Shown: piece by piece, positions 59,410-64,000 of the stretch
Numbering within the stretch: position 1 is the stretch's first letter
Layout of the letters: each line of letters begins with the position of its first letter
Assembly (NCBI RefSeq): GCF_026151205.1
Contig: NC_087072.1
Span: 23,391,603 to 23,455,602, forward strand
DNA: 64,000 nucleotides
Reading direction: 5' to 3'
Source: Bolinopsis microptera
Lineage: Eukaryota > Ctenophora > Tentaculata > Lobata > Bolinopsidae
Position numbers and translations under genes: made by a program
The notes under the pieces: generated by a model
What the model saw: only the letters and a program-made list of their open reading frames with translations
Told to the model about the DNA's origin: nothing
Database searches by the model: none

Positions 59410-62400
59410 TTATGCCTGTTCATATAAGCTTTTACCGGTCTTAGATTTAATTTCTATAATATTATGACTTTGATTTATTCTGAAATCTGAATACTTTATT
59501 GCCGTTGACTTTTGTTAGGATTGTTCATTATTGCATTGTAGCGAACGTTTGAAGTTAATTTAAAGTAATCAGCAATGTTACAAATGAAACAACTTGCTAA
59601 AATGTTATTGTTATCCGCACAGATTTCTAAAAGAGCCTCTGGTGTAACGAAACACTTGGTTTTGAAACAAAATGTAAAATACTTTATAGCCAAAGATTCA
59701 TTTAGCAAAAATTCAATTTTGATTGTTTTCAGAAAATCTATTTTAAAGACTATTTTAGTAATTAAATGGCTTTGCAAATGAATTGCCATGTGTTGGCTTA
59801 TTTGATGTTGATCAGTAGTTCTGAAGAATAATGCGCACTTACTGTCAGAGTTACTAGACCTATTAAACATTCAATAACCTCATTTTACTAGAAACTTGTT
59901 TAAATTGTCTCGACAGCTCACATAACGTCAATAAATTGAAACACCAAACTCGAGACTAGTTCGATTCCTAACAAATACAAATTATATTTGAATTAAGCTA
60001 CTCCAATTCTAAAATGTTATGATATTCTCGACATACGTACTTCACGATCAACAATACTCAGGTAGAAGCCAGCTATCAGTTCCTATTTCGTCCAAGGTTG
60101 GGTGTTGCAATTAAGACGGAAGAATTCAGTTCACTGTTCATATTATATCATTAGGTTGGTGAGGAAAGTGGTGAAGTTTAATTTGAATGATCTCTCCTTG
60201 TTAAACACGGCTCCATTTCTTCGAAGAGACAAGACGTGATGGTGGACTAGTACGTTCCAATTAGTGGATGTTATAATCCCACTCCACAATGCATCAAGCT
60301 CCTGTGACCACACTCTCAGACGAAATTATTTTCTGTTACATAGCGCACTCCAATCATAAGGAATATTCCATGATGGCATACACCGGCATTAATTATGGGG
60401 GCATCTCTGTGCTCTGTAACGCTGTTAAGGCGGGAAAATGCACGTTGGCATGGGCAGCTGATCTTGAAATCCGATATCACTGGAGACACCAAATATGACA
60501 TGGGAAATGTACCAAGTGTTAATGAGATGAAAACATTGACTTGAAACCTCTGAAATGCATTCTGACCTGGTTACACGTCACCCTGACCATGTGTAGACAA
60601 ATGCGCGCGCTACGACGTAGAGAATATTTTGTGATGAAACCGGTAGACTTTAACCACAAGAGTGTCATTTTTTGGCGCGCGCGATCGCGGCCGATTATTT
60701 CATTGACGTAAACAAGGCACCTCCTTGACAGCCAATCGATGTTACAACGGGAATTCGATACTACGGAGCACAATTACTTGCTTTGTCAAACAAAATGTGG
60801 CTAAGTCGGAGCTTCATGTTTCTCACACATGAGTTTCAGCAGTATGACAAGTATTACACAGCCGAAAGAATTGGCGCCAGCGCACCAAACATCATACATA
60901 TTTAATCTACAATGGGGCGTACCGCGTAGATATCACGCCGTGACATAATATGGGACTTAGATCATCATTCATCCGTTATTCGTTATAATATCTTATACGG
61001 GTTCTGATATTTCAAAGGGCACATTTGATAAGTGGTTAGGGGATATTGATATTAGACACTATCATGAAATCTGTTACATTAAATTAGATCACTTCCTTTA
61101 CCTCTTTTGTTTACATTTGTCGTCCAATAACATAATTGGTTTGCATATTTTGATATTTTTTGCAGATTCTGTTGGATTAATTGATATAAATGGTGACATC
61201 ACTTATTGACACACCAATTTCTGATTTCATGACCACTTTTGGGACTGAGTGACAAAGAAAATTCGCTTGTCTAAATTCTAAACTGAAGTTATTTAACTTA
61301 AATAAACAAATATTTCATAACAGCTCTAGAAACATGCAGATAAATAGAGAATTTTTCCGAATTTCTAAAAAAAAGAAACCCACAGTCAATAAGTAAGCAG
61401 TGCATTACAGTAATTCACAGCATAGTAAAATTTCTAATTGAAATGCTAAAAATTGGAATTTAAAAAGATGATCAATGAAAGCAATAAGCATCGAGTTAAA
61501 TTAAAACATTCTCTTAAATCAATATTCCGAACAAATACCAATATTTCGAACAAATACTGAATAACATGATGGTAACAACAACATTTCTAAAACCAGAACA
61601 GCTGTGTAAATAATATTGTATGAGAAAATTAAACGCTCGAGGTTCTGATCTGGTTCTAATATATATATAATATATATATAATGTAAAATCCTAATATGTA
61701 TGACATTACCAGTTACCAACTTATTTTTAACTATCTCGAGAATCCATCTCCTTCAAGTAATACGCCTTCTTCTATACTCCATATGTGTACTGTTTTTTGG
61801 TGGCTACAAGCCGTTGACTTTAAACCAGATGATCCTAATTGTCGGCCCGGGTATCCTTCGAGGTATTTGATGTTATCATCTGATGAATACTAGAAATCGT
61901 ATCTGATGCGTCTAAAATGTGGCTATCCTGAAATTAACGGCAGTGTGAGCAGGGGATCGATATAAATCATCTTATAGCGCACATTAATGTCTTGTGCTAG
62001 TTTCAGATACTTAGATAGTTATGCTATCCTAAACTAGAAACTAAAGTGCGTAAATTTTGGCAATATCCAAGAATTCCAGCACAGCTCCGTGGAATTTCCT
62101 CTTATGTTGAATGTTCTAAGGTTACTTCAACAGAATGTGAATTGTATAATATAATGGTTATGATCAGTGATCAAAGTTTTGATCTTGAATTGAGTTTGAT
62201 TTTCGAATTATTTGAGATTTTAGTCAAAGAAGCCTTGTATTTTGTAACATTCTTGTCATCAAATTAGTGTTATTCTATGATAGTGTACAATTCATATTGT
62301 TTTGCTTTAAAAATTTTTTTAAAAACTTTCAAAAAACTCCAAAATCTCTAGTTTACATTCTTACCTATAACCGTGATACTTTGTGAGAGAACGTAGAGTT

Positions 62401-62944
62401 ATTTCATTAGTAGAAACAGTATATCACTACCAGATATTATCTGAACTCCTCTTACTTCAACTATCGAATATGTCTCCTAATCTTTAGCATGATGTCGTTA
62501 GTCTTGTCGGGAGATGGTCGTGAATACAGTACTCTCACTGCACTAGGAGTCATTATATAAGACGTCATCCTCTACAAGAGGAGCATTATATTAGCTGGGT
62601 CAATTATATCTATTTGGGTCAATTATATCATTCAAAATTATATGACTTGATTATCTTAGTTCAAGTAGTGACCTATTTGTTTGCGAATCGTACTATCGTA
62701 GTCAAAACAAACATGGATTACCTTCGTTTGAAATGAATGTCATCTCATTTCATGACATAACAAAGATCTTACATTCAAGAAACCGTCAATTTTGGAAGTA
62801 CAAATTGAGAAAAGTTGAAGAAGGAGATAAGAAACATATGATGAGAAGTTCAGAAAATAATGCAAACAAAATATTATGATGTAAAAGAATTATGTTGAAT
62901 TGGTACACATCAATCAATCAAATAAACTGAATTATTGTTTGTCT
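59410..62944. other. Intergenic, no gene recognised
   Basis: AT-rich, with many short frames of 60-75 codons and none resembling a domain. TA-rich dinucleotide runs occur at 61652-61682. A GC-alternating patch (GCGCGCGCGATCGCGGCC) is at 60676-60692. I see no RNA gene. Confidence 0.4.
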
Positions 62945-62950
62945 TTTATT
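62945..62950 (-). terminator. Candidate polyadenylation signal
   Basis: AATAAA on the minus strand, 130 bp beyond the stop codon at 63081. It supports that stop as the end of the gene entering from the right edge. Confidence 0.5.
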
Positions 62951-63080
62951 AAATTGAATATAAATTATAATATACAGACAAGTTGGAAAATAGATGCTCT
63001 ACACGTTAAAATAAATCTAAAAGCATTCTTAATCAAATTAACATGAATACAAATCCAAATTAGCATAAACAAATATAAAA

Positions 63081-64000
63081 TTATTTACCCACATGAAAAA
63101 TCCCAACGAACTCCCTAACATTCTCAATCACCACTTCACTGCTCACTCTCCCAAGAAGACACATTGCAGGTGATACCATCTGTTCTAAGAAGGGACCCTC
63201 TTCTGGAAGTGTCCTGTATTTTGCTATCTCAACCATACAACTTGTAAACTTTACCAGATGTTCTTCATACTCTGGTGCATCTTTATCGAGATTTCTGATA
63301 ATGATGTCTGTCAGAATCTCAAAAATGTTTGAAATTGAGGTATTTTCATTACAAGTATCATCAGAAGAGTAGAAAAATAGAGTAGATGAGTGGAAGTGCA
63401 GAGAAGAAGCAGATATTTTGGACAACTCCTTAATGAGCAGTTTGTGTCTGCCACATTTAACCATGCTCCACGCTAGTCTTATAACACCTGGATCCGATAA
63501 ACCAGTCTTCCGAATTTGTGTGATAACATTAGACTCTAATAAGGATACATCAGGAATCAGATGTAGTGGTAACACCAGTGAAAGGTTCATGGTGAGCTGT
63601 ACGACTTTATCAACAGTTTCCCTTAATTCTGGATTGTAAATTACCTTTTTCCAAAGAAGTGGCAACATCTCCATGATTGAGTCTTTCTGTAAAATGTTAA
63701 GCAGTCCATATTTATTGTGAAGAAGACAAAAAGTATCTACCATCTTGCGGACCGTTGCATGCTGTTTGCTGTACTGAAGATCCAACAAAGACAGTTCTTC
63801 GGTGACTCGTTTCACAAGAGCAAAGGATCCTTTCCGTGACGTCTCATCGAGCAAGCTTATTTTGTGTGCTATGATTTCAGAAGTTATTCTTTCAAGAGGA
63901 ATCAAAGAAATTGTATTGATAGTAACTTCCGCAAGCAAATTAGGCTCTCTTTCTGCGAGATTGGCCATGGCAGCAATGTAGGTTTCATTGCAGAGGACAT
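63081..64000 (-). CDS. C-terminal part of an unrecognised helical-repeat protein (cut by window edge)
   Basis: The frame is open from the right edge to a TAA at 63081, over 300 residues; the Met at 63968 is probably internal because the frame continues upstream (TYIAAMANLAEREPNLLAEV). The sequence is leucine-rich and almost wholly alpha-helical in look (KISLLDETSRKGSFALVKRV, IMEMLPLLWKKVIYNPELRE, VVQLTMNLSLVLPLHLIPDV, FVGIFHVGK at the end), as in HEAT/ARM-type solenoids. There is no signal peptide or transmembrane segment. I considered the AP-5 zeta subunit because of weak likeness but cannot support it. A GTAAAT immediately before the stop could also serve as a splice donor, but the polyadenylation signal downstream favours termination here. 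Confidence 0.6.
   Translation of the reverse strand, partial: VLCNETYIAAMANLAEREPNLLAEVTINTISLIPLERITSEIIAHKISLLDETSRKGSFALVKRVTEELSLLDLQYSKQHATVRKMVDTFCLLHNKYGLLNILQKDSIMEMLPLLWKKVIYNPELRETVDKVVQLTMNLSLVLPLHLIPDVSLLESNVITQIRKTGLSDPGVIRLAWSMVKCGRHKLLIKELSKISASSLHFHSSTLFFYSSDDTCNENTSISNIFEILTDIIIRNLDKDAPEYEEHLVKFTSCMVEIAKYRTLPEEGPFLEQMVSPAMCLLGRVSSEVVIENVREFVGIFHVGK

Noticed and set aside
63081-64000. Assignment to the AP-5 complex zeta subunit
   Set aside because: Only a short leucine-rich stretch looks similar; the rest does not follow that protein, so no name is given.

Overview
The window looks like nuclear DNA of an invertebrate animal. It is AT-rich, with spliced genes that use GT-AG introns and encode metazoan proteins (a mitochondrial fission regulator, GPATCH1, a KDM3-type JmjC demethylase). 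It also carries LINEs of two kinds, a hAT-type MITE, foldback elements and many minisatellites. A cnidarian or another early-branching invertebrate is my guess, but nothing here proves it. No viral or LTR element was recognised.

Layout. 1-4347: no gene seen; short tandem repeats, a perfect 142-bp palindrome and a 311-bp hAT-like MITE with an 8-bp target duplication. 4348-7942 (-): a six-exon MTFR1-family gene whose second intron is filled by a 30-bp minisatellite interrupted by a LINE 3' fragment. 8489-20081 (-): a GPATCH1 homologue with at least ten exons. One of its introns (6.4 kb) contains an intronless F-box/LRR gene on the opposite strand, and a 36-bp minisatellite split by the 3' part of an R2-like LINE. 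20313-24700: two Jockey/CR1-like LINE copies on opposite strands. 24800-35720: gene-poor, with a tRNA-like pseudogene, a 5-kb satellite of 113-bp monomers with a 1982-bp higher-order period, and a nested pair of large inverted-repeat elements.

36765-59347 (+): a 16-exon KDM3-family gene predicted at about 3306 residues. It has ten regularly spaced C2HC fingers at the N-terminus, then the KDM3 zinc finger and JmjC domain, then a 1.2-kb-residue disordered tail. Its 8.1-kb intron 6 contains three tandem antisense genes for secreted sushi-domain proteins; the middle one is truncated. Its intron 9 ends in a 41-bp tandem array. The unit of this array is a copy of the exon-10 splice acceptor plus the first exon codons, including those for the Fe(II)-binding His-x-Asp motif. 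63081-64000 (-): the last exon of an unrecognised helical protein gene that runs off the right edge.

The best candidate for something undescribed is the 41-bp array. Twenty-three acceptor AGs lie at exact 41-bp intervals, and as far as I can read them only the last gives the intact JmjC reading frame. The finger/KDM3/disordered-tail architecture and the nested sushi cluster with its unfamiliar N-terminal domain come next.
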